NCBI GenBank assembly: GCA_963811805.1
Contig: CAWESU010000001.1
Coordinates: 868,001-932,000 of the forward strand
Source: DAHUXN01 sp963811805
Lineage (GTDB): Bacteria > Acidobacteriota > Terriglobia > Acidiferrales > UBA7541
Reading direction: 5' to 3'
Length of the DNA stretch: 64,000 nucleotides
Both the position numbers and the translations under genes were made by a program. Numbering within the stretch: the first letter of the stretch is position 1; every line of letters begins with the position of its first letter. This document shows, one piece after another, positions 31,410 to 40,497 of this stretch. The notes under the pieces are model-generated. The model searched no databases and had not been told where the DNA came from. It saw nothing but the letters and a program-made list of their open reading frames with translations.

Positions 31410-32246
31410 TCAGTGCCTTTGCAACAAATTCAGGATCTGCGTGCTGACGTCTCCCGTGATCGTCGCCCCGCGCTTGCGGAGGGCGTTGTCATGTGCTAAC
31501 CGGGCGGCCTCCTCGCGCAGTTCGGCCGCGAGCATTTTCTGTGTCAGCGCCTGGCTCTCGATGCTTGCGGCAACGGCCGTGGCGGTTAGGAATGGAGCAG
31601 ATCCTGGCGCCGCCTGGCTGGCTTGGTTTTCAATGCTGCTCGCGGCCTGCAGGGTGATATCGCCGGCGGCGTCGCTCTCTTTGAGCGTCTTGAGGTTATC
31701 CATCGCCAATGCGTCGTCCATATCCATCATCGCGCGGTCGGCGGGGCTGGCCGAAGTTGCTGTCGGCAGGGCGCCGTAGGTGTCGCTGAATGATGTGGTC
31801 AATGCAGCAAAATCGCTTGTGCGGTGGTCTCGCATCACATTTTCGAGTGCGACCGGGTTCGGTAATGTCGCACTGTTGAGATTGGTGCCGAAGATACCCT
31901 GCATCAGATTTCGGTATTGCCCGATCATCTGGGTTACCAGGGCCCTCTGCTGCTTTATTAGGGCGACCGGCCAGATCGCTTGTTGGTAGTCCGTGTCCAT
32001 GGTGTTTCGGATGGAATGAATCGAATTGAGAGCGGTCTGGATGCTCCCATTGATAACGTTGAGTACGGATTGAATGACCACGACTAGGCTGGCCTGTGCC
32101 AGCGCGGGCCGAGGATTCGCGAGCGCGGCGGCCAGCACGCCGGCGAGCACGAGGGCAAGGACCTGCCGGCGGTTTTTCGCCACGATCATTCCATAGGAGA
32201 AGAATGCAGAGAGCAAAGCGAACAAGAAGACGTTTAGCGTGACCAT
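31410..32246 (-). CDS. TrbJ/VirB5-like protein, copy 2
   Basis: About 278 residues from the ATG at 32246, which has GGGAGG seven bases upstream; the open extension to 32414 is not used. Two N-terminal hydrophobic stretches (residues 3-25 and 30-48) are followed by a helical domain sharing landmarks with copy 1: YQQAIWPVALIKQQRALVTQ, LNSATLPNPVALENVM, RAMMDMDDALAMDNL, and the C-terminal QILNLLQRH. Tandem duplication of this pilus component is evident. It overlaps the start of the small membrane protein upstream. Confidence 0.75.
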   Translation of the reverse strand: MVTLNVFLFALLSAFFSYGMIVAKNRRQVLALVLAGVLAAALANPRPALAQASLVVVIQSVLNVINGSIQTALNSIHSIRNTMDTDYQQAIWPVALIKQQRALVTQMIGQYRNLMQGIFGTNLNSATLPNPVALENVMRDHRTSDFAALTTSFSDTYGALPTATSASPADRAMMDMDDALAMDNLKTLKESDAAGDITLQAASSIENQASQAAPGSAPFLTATAVAASIESQALTQKMLAAELREEAARLAHDNALRKRGATITGDVSTQILNLLQRH

Positions 32247-32428
32247 CGCGAGTCCTCCCACAAGGGGCTGAGGTGAGGGAAAAAACCGGTGAACCAGTCG
32301 GCGAGGCGACTCATGAAACAAACGAGCAATAGCAAGGCCATTAAGGCCAAAATGATCAGAACGGTCCACCGGGCAAGACGAAGCACCTTTCGGGAGCGAG
32401 GCGAAATGGCCCACGCGAACACCTTCAT
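32234..32428 (-). CDS. Small membrane protein between VirB4 and VirB5 genes
   Basis: 64 residues with a GGGAGG ribosome site, a basic N-terminus (SPRSRKVLRLARW) and one membrane segment (TVLIILALMALLLLVCFM). It overlaps the VirB4 gene by four bases and the VirB5-like gene by 13. The tight coupling indicates a structural accessory of the channel, but no family is recognised. Confidence 0.7.
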   Translation of the reverse strand: MKVFAWAISPRSRKVLRLARWTVLIILALMALLLLVCFMSRLADWFTGFFPHLSPLWEDSRWSR

Positions 32429-35067
32429 GACGCTCCTCCCGTCAACGCACCCGAAGTCTCTTCCGGCAATGGCGGAATCTCGGCGAGTCCCCGCGGGAAC
32501 TTGCGTGCCAGTTCCAGGTAAGCGTCAATCAAGGGGCGGTCCGTCAACCTTTTGAGGACCCCCGAGCGGTAGCGCCTTTCCCGCGGGAAGGTTGTGCAGA
32601 TCCAATAGTCGACAGCCGTCGGGACGATGCGGATTGTCTGAGTGGTCTCGGCCTTCTCTCCCAGGACCAGCAAGGCATCGGCACTCTCGCCCTTGCGCGG
32701 GGCGCTGAAGCGCTTCACCTCGTTGAGTGCCACCGAATTCAGGAACAGGTGATTCGCCAGTGGCGCCATATCTCCTGGTTGCTGCCCGATAATCTTAGCG
32801 CTCACGTTCTTGAGGATTCCGGGGCCCTGCTCTCGCGGCCGGAATTCCGTGCCGACGAAGTCTTCCACGGTCTGACTGATGCCCCACACACTGGCGTTTC
32901 TCTTCCGCGCTGTTCGGAACAGTTGAACGACTTCGGGAGCAAGTGTCGGGGAGTCGAGCAGAAACCAGCACTCATCGAGGACGGTAATGCTGGGCTGTCC
33001 GGCTCTTCCGCCGGCGCGCGATGCCACGGCATTGGCAATCAGCATGCTCATAGCGGTCTCTAGCTTGGGATCGGAACTGAGCCCTTCGACGTTGAAGAAA
33101 AGCCAGCTGCTGTCAAGACGCATGGTGGTGTGCGCGTCAAAGAGCTTGGCGTAAATCCCTCTCTCTCCGGTCCAGGAACGCAGCTTGATGGCTGCCAAGC
33201 GCGCTTCATCCATGGTGCGCTGCACGCGCTCCTCATCGCGCCACTGCGCCAACTCCTCGCGGAGATCATTGAATGTGGGAATAGGATTCGAGTAACGAAT
33301 CGCGCAGCGCTTATAGGTTCGGGCAATCGCCTCGCTTAAAAGGTTGTCGACCAGCGAGGCGTCCGAACCGGGACTGTCGCCGATCATGTGGCGGGTCAGA
33401 TTCTTGAGAAACGCGATTTTCTCCTTGCTCGGGGCGGGTTCTCCCGCTGGCAGATCCCAAGGGTTGAGCGTCTCCGCGCCGTCGAGTTTCACCTCGATGA
33501 CCCGGCCACCCATCAAATTCACAAGAGGCTCATAGGAGTCCCCGCGCTCCAGGATCGAGATTTGCGGATTGGCGCGCGCCATCATGAGCAGGAACAGTTG
33601 GGCCATGAAGGTCTTGCCGCCGCCACTCTTGGCCATGATCAGCATGTTGGCGTCCCCGAGGCCTGCATCGAAGGGAGAGAAGGGAATGAGTTGCCGATAA
33701 GGAGTCTCGAAAAGCATGAGCGGAGAATGCTCGGTTCCTCGCCATGGCATCTCGACCGGCAGGAGGTCGGCGGCATTGAGAGTCAACAGGTCGAGTTCAC
33801 GCCGATTCTCTCCGGCCATCGCCGGGAGGCCTGAAAAGAAAAGGCGCTTCTGCGCCAGAGTTTCCGGGATACCCCGGCCCCCATTCATTCGCGCGATTGC
33901 GTGCAACACGCGCTGGCGCCGGTCCGACAAGGTGCGTTCGGCTTCTTCGCGTTCGGTTCGGTTGCGGCTGGGGCGGGAGGTTCGTGTGGTCACGATGAGG
34001 CTCATTTGACACGCTTTCAGAGAACTCGAAATCAAATCCTGCAGAACCTTGACCAGTTGGTGCTCGGCGACTTGCGCATCGACGTTGATGCGGAAGCCGC
34101 CGTGAAAATCTTTCTGGGCCGCGAGCATTTTGCGCAGCCGGCCTTTGTATTGCTTGATTGCTTTGCTCTGGTCGGGCAGTACGACCTCGGCATTGACGAC
34201 CAGCGGACAGTCCATGACCACAAGCTCGCGGAGAATTCCGGGAAAGGTCGCATCCGGCAAGTCTTTCAAGCTAATCCAGGAATAGAGCAGACCCGCAGTC
34301 TTCAGATAGTCGTCCTGTTCGTCCTCGATATTTACGTTGGCCATCTGGCTGCGTGCGCTTTCGGACCAAAGAGACTGATCGGCAGCGCGATAAGGCAAGG
34401 TGTCGTTCCCGAGAGGATGAAGGGCCCGCTTGATTTCCGCAAAAATATCCTGGTGGCTCATGCGGCGCAGGCTCATACCGGTTGCTCCCAGCGTCGTTTC
34501 GACGCCCGCCAGCAGGCTGTTGAATTCGGCAAGCAGCTCGTCGTGCTCGCGGCGTGAACGCTCGATGCACCTCCGCGCGGAAAGGCTCGCGCCGCCTCTC
34601 GATTTCATCTTTCGTTTCCACTCGAGGTCCGGCGACTGGTGGTGAATCCGTGGATTCCAAATGAAGTACATGTGCAGGAAGTGCTGCAGATAAAATCCGG
34701 AAGCTTCGCGGCTTCGCCAAAGCTCTACGTGGATACGATCAAGCTCGCTGAGCACGGCGCTTTCGTTGAAGCGTGCGCGGACGTAACGGGAAAGCAGATC
34801 TCCGGTTCCTTCGGCGATTTCAAATCGCACCTGCATGCGCATGGACCGTTCGGGCAAGGCCCGGACCAGGGCTCCGAGCAAACCTTTGATGCGATTCCTC
34901 CCTTCGTCACCCGCGTAATAGGATTGAATACCGCCCAGCTCGTAACCGGCAACGAACGAGCCGTCGGCCTGCACCGCCACGTTATCTAGTAAATCCCGTA
35001 TGCGCAGCTGTTCACATAAGGGCGGCGCGCCGAGTGATTGTTCGTATCGCTCGAGGGTCACCGGCAT
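32425..35067 (-). CDS. VirB4/TrbE-type secretion ATPase
   Basis: About 880 residues from the ATG at 35067 (GGGAG seven bases upstream). The N-terminal CagE/TrbE domain is followed by the ATPase: Walker A MAKSGGGKT (roughly residues 477-485), Walker B SITVLDECWFLL and the AVWGISQTVEDF segment with its conserved Gln. VirB4 ATPases power pilus biogenesis and substrate transfer and are the most conserved type IV secretion component. The gene overlaps the small membrane gene downstream and begins three bases after the VirB3-like stop. Confidence 0.92.
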   Translation of the reverse strand: MPVTLERYEQSLGAPPLCEQLRIRDLLDNVAVQADGSFVAGYELGGIQSYYAGDEGRNRIKGLLGALVRALPERSMRMQVRFEIAEGTGDLLSRYVRARFNESAVLSELDRIHVELWRSREASGFYLQHFLHMYFIWNPRIHHQSPDLEWKRKMKSRGGASLSARRCIERSRREHDELLAEFNSLLAGVETTLGATGMSLRRMSHQDIFAEIKRALHPLGNDTLPYRAADQSLWSESARSQMANVNIEDEQDDYLKTAGLLYSWISLKDLPDATFPGILRELVVMDCPLVVNAEVVLPDQSKAIKQYKGRLRKMLAAQKDFHGGFRINVDAQVAEHQLVKVLQDLISSSLKACQMSLIVTTRTSRPSRNRTEREEAERTLSDRRQRVLHAIARMNGGRGIPETLAQKRLFFSGLPAMAGENRRELDLLTLNAADLLPVEMPWRGTEHSPLMLFETPYRQLIPFSPFDAGLGDANMLIMAKSGGGKTFMAQLFLLMMARANPQISILERGDSYEPLVNLMGGRVIEVKLDGAETLNPWDLPAGEPAPSKEKIAFLKNLTRHMIGDSPGSDASLVDNLLSEAIARTYKRCAIRYSNPIPTFNDLREELAQWRDEERVQRTMDEARLAAIKLRSWTGERGIYAKLFDAHTTMRLDSSWLFFNVEGLSSDPKLETAMSMLIANAVASRAGGRAGQPSITVLDECWFLLDSPTLAPEVVQLFRTARKRNASVWGISQTVEDFVGTEFRPREQGPGILKNVSAKIIGQQPGDMAPLANHLFLNSVALNEVKRFSAPRKGESADALLVLGEKAETTQTIRIVPTAVDYWICTTFPRERRYRSGVLKRLTDRPLIDAYLELARKFPRGLAEIPPLPEETSGALTGGAS

Positions 35068-35069
35068 CG

Positions 35070-35405
35070 CTATTCTCCCGCCCGCAGGTAAGGGCGACGC
35101 GCTTCGCGGTCGTGCTCGAGCGCGGAATAGACATGCGGTTTCGCGTGGAACATCATCCAATCCTGGAGGTACCCGCGCTGCTTGCCGTATTTAAAGATCA
35201 TGAGCGCCGGTATGATCAGTAGCGGAACGACGTACTCGAGAATCATGTTCATCGGCAGCCCGAACATCTCGCGATGGAGAAAACGGCCAAGAATGTTGGC
35301 TACGACCGCGAGCGCGAGGATCGCGAACAGATCCTCGGCCTCCAGCCCGAAAAACGTCACGCGCGTTCGAAGATTGCGGTACACCGGGGTGACCTCGAGA
35401 GCCAT
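35070..35405 (-). CDS. VirB3/TrbD-like membrane protein
   Basis: 111 residues: EVTPVYRNLRTRVTFFGLEA at the N-terminus, then two membrane segments (EDLFAILALAVVANILGRFL and EYVVPLLIIPALMIFKYGK) and a soluble tail. The order VirB2, VirB3, VirB4 is conserved in these systems. VirB3 associates with VirB4 at the inner membrane. Confidence 0.8.
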   Translation of the reverse strand: MALEVTPVYRNLRTRVTFFGLEAEDLFAILALAVVANILGRFLHREMFGLPMNMILEYVVPLLIIPALMIFKYGKQRGYLQDWMMFHAKPHVYSALEHDREARRPYLRAGE

Positions 35406-35418
35406 CTTCCGATCTCCT

Positions 35419-35871
35419 CTAAGGGACCCCTGCCGTCCCGCGTGCGACGAAGAACTCCGCCAGCCGAACGAGCCCGGACAAAAGCAAACAAAGTCCCGCG
35501 GCTACGAAATGCCTCATCCATCCCTCGCTCGGGTGAATTCGTGTGACGATTCCCATGCGCAGAGCGCCGGCCGCAACCTGCAAACCCGCATAGACCGGCA
35601 TCAGTACGTTGCAAATCCAATCGACAAGGCTCACCAGAGACATCCAATAGAGGTCGGGATCGTTCCAAGCACGCTGGGAGGCAAAGCTCTCCATGGCACG
35701 GAGCAGACCGGAAGCCATAAGGCACAGGAAGCCTCCATACATCGCGGCCGCGTAGGATTCCGAATGGGCGAAACGCAGAACGGCAATGGCCAGAAAAAGC
35801 GCCGCCAAGGTGGGCAAGACCACGTTTCCCGTCCAATTGGTAAGGTTCAAAATCCCGTTGGTGAAAGACAT
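35419..35871 (-). CDS. VirB2-like/pilin paralogue, membrane protein 1
   Basis: 150 residues from the ATG at 35871 (GGAG upstream). About four membrane segments. It opens with NLTNWTGNVVLPTLAALFL and closes with SGLVRLAEFFVARGTAGVP. These two ends match those of the pilin-like protein at 36674-37033 (NFINWIGNVIAPVG and SGLTRLIEFWIANGTGGVP), so the two are paralogues, although this one lacks a cleavable signal peptide and has extra membrane spans. Confidence 0.65.
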   Translation of the reverse strand: MSFTNGILNLTNWTGNVVLPTLAALFLAIAVLRFAHSESYAAAMYGGFLCLMASGLLRAMESFASQRAWNDPDLYWMSLVSLVDWICNVLMPVYAGLQVAAGALRMGIVTRIHPSEGWMRHFVAAGLCLLLSGLVRLAEFFVARGTAGVP

Positions 35872-35881
35872 CGGCCTTCTC

Positions 35882-36544
35882 CTATGCTTCCATCGAGAGG
35901 ACCAATTCCCAAATTCCGGAAATGCACAGCATGGCGAGAGCAACTGCGATCAGACGCATCGCCGGGCGGTGGGTCGCGAAATTCAGAATCGCCCCGGCAA
36001 TCGCGAGCCCCGCCGTGATCGGCATGATGGTGCCCGCGAGGTAATTCCAAACACTGTCGAGAACATCCGCCGTGGCGAACTGTGTTCCGGTGTTGTAGCT
36101 GCTCAGCATCGCGTAAGTAGCCTGTGTGCCCAGGAGAAACATCGCCGCGAGAATCGACGGGAGAGGATGACCGCCCGAGGCGCTATCCAAGATGGCACGG
36201 AGAACGAAGTACGCGGCTAGCGTCGTTACGATCCGGCCCACGACAAAGGTGCTCACGAAACTCGACAAGTCGGCCTCGAACGAATGCAACCATCCGGTCG
36301 CCACAGCGCCGGAAGGCAATGGAGTGGCGATGCCGAACGACGAGAACCATGCGAGCAGCGGTGTCAGGGTCACAAAGAGCACGGCCCAAAACATCCACTT
36401 CGTGAAGCTTCCGCCAATCAAAAAGGTAGTTCCGCCCTCGCGTCTCAGGCTGATTCCTGCAAGCACGAGCGCGATGAGAGATGCCGCTGGCGCGAGACTC
36501 GAAAGCACCTGAATCGCGTCATTCAACAGCTGTGGAACACCCAT
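35882..36544 (-). CDS. Polytopic membrane protein between the pilin paralogues
   Basis: 220 residues from the ATG at 36544 (GGGGGAG upstream). Five or six hydrophobic segments (SLIALVLAGISLRREG, KWMFWAVLFVTLTPLLAWF, FVVGRIVTTLAAYFVL, MPITAGLAIAGAILNFA, AVALAMLCISGIWELVL). Its last segments (MPITAGLAIAGAIL, then CISGIWELVL) resemble the ends of the flanking VirB2-like proteins, so it may be a larger member of the same family. Function unknown, probably channel or pilus. Confidence 0.6.
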   Translation of the reverse strand: MGVPQLLNDAIQVLSSLAPAASLIALVLAGISLRREGGTTFLIGGSFTKWMFWAVLFVTLTPLLAWFSSFGIATPLPSGAVATGWLHSFEADLSSFVSTFVVGRIVTTLAAYFVLRAILDSASGGHPLPSILAAMFLLGTQATYAMLSSYNTGTQFATADVLDSVWNYLAGTIMPITAGLAIAGAILNFATHRPAMRLIAVALAMLCISGIWELVLSMEA

Positions 36545-36597
36545 TGCTCCCCCTTTTTTCCCTCGTTCGCATCTTGATCGTTGCAACAGCCCATGTA

Positions 36598-36646
36598 GAA
36601 GCGGAGATGGGCGGGCTCTGCCCTGCTTTGAGGTCCCGCCCGCTTC
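36598..36646. repeat. Intergenic hairpin between pilin-like genes
   Basis: GGGCGGG (36609-36615) pairs with CCCGCCC (36635-36641) and GAAGC (36598-36602) with GCTTC (36642-36646), leaving a six-base bulge on one side and a 19-base loop. Lying after the first pilin-like gene, it may stabilise the pilin transcript or reduce read-through into the rest of the operon. Confidence 0.5.
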
Positions 36647-36673
36647 CGCACTGCAGGCGTGTACCACCGCCTC

Positions 36674-37033
36674 TTATGGCACGCCTCCGGTTCCATTCGC
36701 GATCCAGAACTCGATCAACCGGGTGAGCCCGGAGACGGCCAGGAGTCCGGCAGCGGCTGCAAGCCAACGGCCAACACCTCGTCCGTGAAGCCAAGAAACA
36801 ACCGCGCCCACGACCGCACCCCCGGCACCGACCGGAGCAATAACATTCCCAATCCAGTTGATGAAATTGAGGAACGCGCCTTCCGGTTGAGCCGCTGTCT
36901 CCCCCTGGACGGCCACGTTCGTTGCCGGCTGACTCCCGAGGTTTTGCGCCCAAAGAAACTGCTCTCCGAGCACGAAACAGAGAGCCGAAATGGCCAGCGT
37001 CCGCTTCCATGCTTTGTTTACCTGTAGGTCCAT
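36674..37033 (-). CDS. VirB2/TrbC-like pilin
   Basis: 119 residues from the ATG at 37033. A signal peptide (RTLAISALCFVLGEQFLWAQ) is followed by a short linker and two hydrophobic segments (GNVIAPVGAGGAVVGAVVSW and WLAAAAGLLAVSGLTRLIEF), the layout of a conjugative pilin. Being the first in the VirB2-VirB3-VirB4 order supports this. It has a paralogue at 35419-35871. The region upstream to 37277 is a gene-free leader. Confidence 0.7.
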   Translation of the reverse strand: MDLQVNKAWKRTLAISALCFVLGEQFLWAQNLGSQPATNVAVQGETAAQPEGAFLNFINWIGNVIAPVGAGGAVVGAVVSWLHGRGVGRWLAAAAGLLAVSGLTRLIEFWIANGTGGVP

Positions 37034-37277
37034 AGAATGCACTTTTCCTTTCCGTCTCGCCGCTGCACCTCGGAAAAGACTGAGGAAAAACGGCGCGAGT
37101 GCCGGAACCCTAAAGCCAGTCCGTTTGTTTGTCAAAAAAGTGAAGCGGTCTCCCGGGCCGAAAATTCGCGCCCAGCATCCGCGGTCAGACGACGCGCTAC
37201 TGTTCTGAAAACATATTCCGCAAGACGTTTTCGGGGAAAAACTCGGGAGGACGGCGATGGGGAGAGAAAGGGAATCC

Positions 37278-37637
37278 TTAGAGCGACCGCAGTTCTTCGT
37301 TCTCAGCGGGAGCGGCAATTCCCAAGAAAACCAGCAGGGCGCGGTTCAGCCGAACCATATCTTCGTCAGCTAGACGACCGACCTTCGCCCCGATTCTTGC
37401 TTTTGGAACGGTTGTAACCTTATCTACCATCACGCGACAGTCCGCTCGCAATCCGTTCGTCTCGCTCGACTTGATGAGAAGCCGAAAAAGAGGAGCATCG
37501 GTTGGATCGGTTGTAAAGGCACAGATGGTAATAGAATCGGTCACGTCGAAACGGTCGTCTTGGAGGATCACCACAGGGCGGGGCTTTGCTGCGTAGTCCT
37601 TCCCACCAGCAACGGTCCAAATCTCTCCGCGCTTCAC
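37278..37637 (-). CDS. mazF: MazF/PemK-type mRNA interferase toxin
   Basis: 119 residues with the PemK fold: MKRGEIWTVAGGKDYAAKPR, PVVILQDDRFDVTDSITICA, and CRVMVDKVTTVPKARIGAKV containing the D-K-x-T-T motif. MazF toxins cleave mRNA at short motifs. The start overlaps the antitoxin stop by four bases. The pair sits in the middle of the secretion operon, between the VirB10 and pilin genes. Confidence 0.9.
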   Translation of the reverse strand: MKRGEIWTVAGGKDYAAKPRPVVILQDDRFDVTDSITICAFTTDPTDAPLFRLLIKSSETNGLRADCRVMVDKVTTVPKARIGAKVGRLADEDMVRLNRALLVFLGIAAPAENEELRSL

Positions 37638-37858
37638 GCCCCGCCCCGCTCGGAGATGGCATCGATAAATTCCTGATCCTCCCGGGCATGAGGACTTCTG
37701 GCAACTGCCAGCGATTGTCTGTGGGCCTCTTCCACAAAAGCGGGCGAGCGCAGATCGGGTACCCAGATCTGGATAGGCCGCAAGCCTTGCTGACGCAGGC
37801 GATTACGATGAGCTCTGACCTTGTCGCGGGATGACTTCGATCGATTCCTTACTCCCAT
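37634..37858 (-). CDS. mazE: MazE-like antitoxin (DUF3018 type)
   Basis: 74 residues: a basic N-terminus (MGVRNRSKSSRDKVRAHRNR) and the segment LRPIQIWVPDLRSPAFVEEA, then HRQSLAVARSP and an acidic tail. This is the small antitoxin family that partners MazF toxins in many Proteobacteria and Acidobacteriota. A perfect palindrome 20-33 bases upstream of the start is the likely operator. Confidence 0.85.
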   Translation of the reverse strand: MGVRNRSKSSRDKVRAHRNRLRQQGLRPIQIWVPDLRSPAFVEEAHRQSLAVARSPHAREDQEFIDAISERGGA

Positions 37859-37877
37859 GTCTCTAACTCCACGATCG

Positions 37878-37891
37878 GGTTACATGTAACC
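37878..37891. promoter_or_regulatory. Palindromic operator of mazEF
   Basis: GGTTACATGTAACC is a perfect 14-bp palindrome 20 bases before the mazE start, the position of an autoregulatory site. The stretch 37892-38050 shows nothing else. Confidence 0.65.
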
Positions 37892-38050
37892 TATCACAAG
37901 CTCCTGCCGATATCCACTCCGCAGTTCATCTACTTGTAGCAGCCTCCGTTAGGCACCGTGAGCATGCCGCAAGTCGAACAGGAAGAGGTCTCTCCGTCCG
38001 CGGTGCTACCTCGGCCTGGAGAAATTGAATTTCTTATCTTTGCCCGAAAC

Positions 38051-39454
38051 TCACGGCTGCGCCGGTTGTTGCGCTGCGCCCTGCGCGTTGCCCGGCTGCT
38101 GATACATCGCATCGATCTCCTGCCGTAGCTGCAAGAGCTGGCGCAGTTCGTCGATCGACGGCGTAGAAAGACTGGTCGCTGGCTGGTTCGCCGCGACTTG
38201 TTCGTGGGCTCCGGACAATGCTGCATCTTTCCCGATGACGATGAAAAAACGGGTGTTGGCAGGAATAGTGACTACGATGTTTTGATTCAAGCTGAGGCTG
38301 TTCAATTCCTGATCGCCCGCGATTCCGATATTCGTGGCGATTCTGTCGCGCAATAAGGCGCTTTCGGAAAGTGGCGCGTTCAGTCCGCCCGCGCCAACCA
38401 GGTACGTGGCCGCCTCTCCCAAGCCGGTAACCGCTCGTATCAGGAAATTGCCTCCCGATTTGCTGCCGTGCACCTTGCCTTGCAGAGGGCCGTAGGCGAG
38501 GCTCATGGCAGTAGCGTCAATTTTTTCCGTAGTCCCATCCGGCATCTGAAGGGAACCAAAACGAATGTCCACCTCCCCCGACCGGCCTGCCTGCTGCAAA
38601 CTGCCCAAGGCTCTGGCCCCGGCAGGAATGACAATTTGCCCATCGCGTTCATAGTTGTATTCGATAGCCGCGATCACCGGGGCCCGCACCTCGGTCGTTA
38701 CGACCGATTGCAGCCGGGCCACTAGCCGCGTTCCCACGGGCAATTCAAGCCGATTGAGCGCGTCTTCCGGCTCCCCTTCAATGGCGGCTCCCGCGTTCCC
38801 GCTCGCAAGCGCCTCCTGGGCGTTTCGCACGAAGACAAGAGAGGGTTTCCGAAGATCGTCGGATTCCTGCCTGATCGAGGAATCCGGCTGCGATGGAACC
38901 TCTCGCGCATCGATGTCCGACAAATCAATTCGTCCTAGCGCGTATGGGTTATTCCCTTCAGGAACCGAAGGCTTCACGGTTTTTAAAGGATCGCGAAAAG
39001 AGGGCCGGATGGGCCGAGCGGTGTTGTTCACGTCGCTCGCGGTGACTTCACTGGCGTCTGCGGACGGCGGGCGGTCGGCCCGCGCGCTCAGCAGAGGCAC
39101 CGCCGATTCCTTCCCGCCGGCTGACGGCTGGCCGGGAGTGGTTCGCTGCCCGAGATTGGGCGTCCGCTGCGGGCTTGTGCTGCCGGGTCTGCCGCGGTGG
39201 TTGGGAGAGGAAAAGACAGCGAGAAAAAGGAGCAGTACAGCGATCACCGCTCCCGCAAGCAGAACCAAAGAGCGGCTGTGATCGCGGCCAAGCCCGCTGC
39301 GATTTGCTGGGCGATGGCCGCGCCGCGCTTTATCAAAGGCCTCGCGAAAAATCTGTCTCCAGCCGGGACGGCCTTCTGCCTCAACTAGAAATGACTGCTC
39401 GAGCGCTTCCTCTTTGTCCGTGCTGTTTCTATCGTTCTTGTCTTCCTCGATCAT
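38051..39454 (-). CDS. VirB10/TrbI-like channel protein
   Basis: 467 residues: cytosolic N-terminus, one membrane segment (about 62-80, LVLLAGAVIAVLLLFLAVF), a Pro/Ser/Arg-rich periplasmic linker, and the conserved TrbI beta-barrel domain (LELPVGTRLVARLQSVVTTE, GQIVIPAGARALGSLQQAGR, VDIRFGSLQMPDGTTEKIDA, LNQNIVVTIPANTRFFIVIG). VirB10 spans both membranes and gates the channel. The ATG overlaps the upstream VirB9-like stop by four bases. The Gln-rich tail is unusual. Confidence 0.9.
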   Translation of the reverse strand: MIEEDKNDRNSTDKEEALEQSFLVEAEGRPGWRQIFREAFDKARRGHRPANRSGLGRDHSRSLVLLAGAVIAVLLLFLAVFSSPNHRGRPGSTSPQRTPNLGQRTTPGQPSAGGKESAVPLLSARADRPPSADASEVTASDVNNTARPIRPSFRDPLKTVKPSVPEGNNPYALGRIDLSDIDAREVPSQPDSSIRQESDDLRKPSLVFVRNAQEALASGNAGAAIEGEPEDALNRLELPVGTRLVARLQSVVTTEVRAPVIAAIEYNYERDGQIVIPAGARALGSLQQAGRSGEVDIRFGSLQMPDGTTEKIDATAMSLAYGPLQGKVHGSKSGGNFLIRAVTGLGEAATYLVGAGGLNAPLSESALLRDRIATNIGIAGDQELNSLSLNQNIVVTIPANTRFFIVIGKDAALSGAHEQVAANQPATSLSTPSIDELRQLLQLRQEIDAMYQQPGNAQGAAQQPAQP

Positions 39455-40497
39455 TTGCCTGCTCCTCCGGCCGTGCTCACACCAAACCCGATCGGCGCCA
39501 AAGCTGGTCGATCAACCGCTCCCGCCTCCGCCACCTGCAACAAGAGCGTTTCGTTCGACTGTTTGTACGGCGGCCTCTCGAAAACGACAACGCCATCGGC
39601 GCGTTCGCCAACAGCGAGACGGCGCCGATTAAGTTGAAAATCCTCCACCGGCAGCTGCTCGGCAGTTGTCCATTTCTCGTGCCGCACGAACTTACCGGAG
39701 ATGAGCTTGCCGCCGAGTTGCACCTGAGGCGGCATCAACAAGACGGCGTGTTTGCCGGCATTGACAACCGAAAACAACACGATCACCTGGTCGCCTCCGT
39801 CGATGACCTGGCTTACGCCCGCTCGTAGGTAATCGCCCTTTGCTGATTGCTCATCGAAATGTTCCCCGTACAGGGTCGGCAACGGGGCGCTTTCTTGCGC
39901 ATCGAGAAGTTGGTCGAGATTCGGGAACGGCAGATTGTTTCTTGCCATGTGCATGAGAGAGGAATCCTGCCGCGCAGAGGAAGCTATCGAGCTCGGAAGT
40001 GCTGGCGCATCCGCTGAGGCGTTTTCGTTTTCTTGCGCAAGCGGAATGGTCGCGCCGACGAGCGCGAACGGAAAGCCGCTCGGTGGCACAAAGAAATCCG
40101 CAGGAGCCTCGTATTTTAGAAGAAAATCGATGCTTCCCGTGCGCTCAGGACTATCTCCTCGATTGACCAAAAGAAGACTTACTTGGTGCCCCGCCGTAGT
40201 TGAAATGAGCAGGTTCGTCGCACTGGCGCCGGGCGAGATCGCTTTTACGAACACCAGTTTCGGCTCCCGGTCCGAGTGCTCCACTTGGAACCTCGCCGGA
40301 TCACCCACGACGACCGAATTGACTGCCTCAGGAAGGCGGATGGTTGTTACGAATCGGGGGGCGACCTGAACCACCGTAATCTTGTCGCCGGCTTCTGTTT
40401 TGGTTAGGATCCGAGGTCCCTGTTGGAAAGTTTGGGCTAGAGCCCCAGACGCCTCGAACAGAATACACAAGACACAAATCGCAAAGTTTCTTTTCAC
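39451..40497 (-). CDS. VirB9/TrbG-like periplasmic protein, intact copy
   Basis: 348 residues from a GTG at 40497 that has GGAGG six bases upstream; the open extension to 40524 is not used. Signal peptide to about residue 22 (ASGALAQ), then strands typical of VirB9/TrbG (ITVVQVAPRFVTTIRLPEAV, VVVGDPARFQVEHSDREPKL, SATNLLISTTAGHQVSLLL). The C-terminal half contains LPVEDFQLNRRRLAVGERAD, which parallels PSCDFQLSPKEASRLKFRDQ of the frameshifted protein at 24248. The two are thus distant paralogues. The gene overlaps both neighbours by four bases. Confidence 0.75.
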   Translation of the reverse strand: MKRNFAICVLCILFEASGALAQTFQQGPRILTKTEAGDKITVVQVAPRFVTTIRLPEAVNSVVVGDPARFQVEHSDREPKLVFVKAISPGASATNLLISTTAGHQVSLLLVNRGDSPERTGSIDFLLKYEAPADFFVPPSGFPFALVGATIPLAQENENASADAPALPSSIASSARQDSSLMHMARNNLPFPNLDQLLDAQESAPLPTLYGEHFDEQSAKGDYLRAGVSQVIDGGDQVIVLFSVVNAGKHAVLLMPPQVQLGGKLISGKFVRHEKWTTAEQLPVEDFQLNRRRLAVGERADGVVVFERPPYKQSNETLLLQVAEAGAVDRPALAPIGFGVSTAGGAGK

